Shown: piece by piece, positions 63,891-64,000 of the stretch
Layout: every line of letters starts with the position of its first letter
Numbering within the stretch: the stretch's first letter is position 1
Assembly (NCBI RefSeq): GCF_964204645.1
Contig: NC_134025.1
Span: forward strand, 14,019,001-14,083,000
Source: Tubulanus polymorphus
Taxonomy: Eukaryota; Nemertea; Palaeonemertea; Tubulaniformes; Tubulanidae
Length of the DNA: 64,000 nt
Direction: 5' to 3'
Translations under genes and position numbers: made by a program
The notes under the pieces: generated by a model
What the model saw: the letters and a program-made list of their open reading frames with translations, nothing else
The model's database searches: none
Told to the model about the DNA's origin: nothing

Positions 63891-64000
63891 TTTATCATAT
63901 ATTTCTGTTTCAATATTTATTTATCTCACAGATTTATTATAAATATTTGGAAAAGTATAAATCATATTCAATTATATATTTAGATTTATCATTATTAACA

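Larger units (their letters stand above)
62689..64000 (+). mobile_element. Polinton element D, part after the C insertion
   Basis: Resumes with the rest of the interrupted gene (to 62783), then two small genes and a pair of hairpins, and leaves the window. From 63891 to 64000 only AT-rich DNA is seen. Confidence 0.72.

Noticed and set aside
1-64000. Contig of a free giant virus or bacterial DNA
   Set aside because: LINE, Penelope-like, LTR and TIR transposons, microsatellites and splice-like signals lie between the viral blocks; the viral blocks have integration duplications.

Overview
The window is animal-type (metazoan-like) genomic DNA packed with Polinton/Maverick elements, which are large virus-like transposons that encode a protein-primed family B DNA polymerase, an RVE integrase, an A32-like packaging ATPase and capsid proteins. 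The evidence is AG...CT termini, a perfect 6-bp target-site duplication, that gene set, and flanks holding LINE, Penelope-like, LTR and TIR-transposon remnants with apparent host exons. The exact host cannot be named. The elements are very AT-rich; the flanks are clearly less so.

Five Polinton pieces are present in two terminus families. Family 1 (elements A, B, D) ends in a 188-269 bp palindrome that starts AGTAATAGGGG. Element A fills 1-14195 and its left end lies outside the window. Its genes run leftward from the right end: polymerase, a small OB-fold-like protein, a penton-like protein, four small proteins (three of them membrane-type) and a large virion-type protein. Its polymerase gene is broken by four tandem copies of a 2,002-bp internal block. 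Element B (about 14845-33958) is an older copy with a truncated left end. It has decayed integrase and ATPase genes on the + strand, an intact major capsid gene, an HNH endonuclease inserted at the end of its polymerase gene, and a 2.36-kb TIR transposon inserted next to the capsid gene. Element D starts at 44817 and runs off the right edge.

Family 2 is represented by element C (46097-62682). It is complete at 16,586 bp, with identical 121-bp terminal inverted repeats and the duplication AAAGCG, and it is inserted inside a coding region of D. C carries the OB-fold-like protein, two membrane proteins, ATPase, chromodomain integrase, major capsid (frameshifted), coiled-coil membrane proteins, the conserved small-gene block, penton, a zinc-finger protein resembling poxvirus/NCLDV late transcription factor VLTF3, and a polymerase with a 355-residue intein in its catalytic motif C. 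Fragment E (36885-38402) is a 1.5-kb end piece of the same family.

In C the gene set forms a self-contained cycle: polymerase for replication, integrase for insertion, ATPase plus capsid and penton for packaging, and a possible late transcription factor. Nearly every element gene begins at an ATAAATG motif, much like a poxvirus late promoter (TAAATG). No adenain-like maturation protease is recognisable in the complete element.

The intervening DNA (14196-14844, 33959-36884, 38403-44816) is host-like. It contains a 75-bp triple repeat, LINE endonuclease and ORF1 remnants, a Penelope-like RT fragment, a possible two-exon small host gene, and a non-autonomous LTR retrotransposon.
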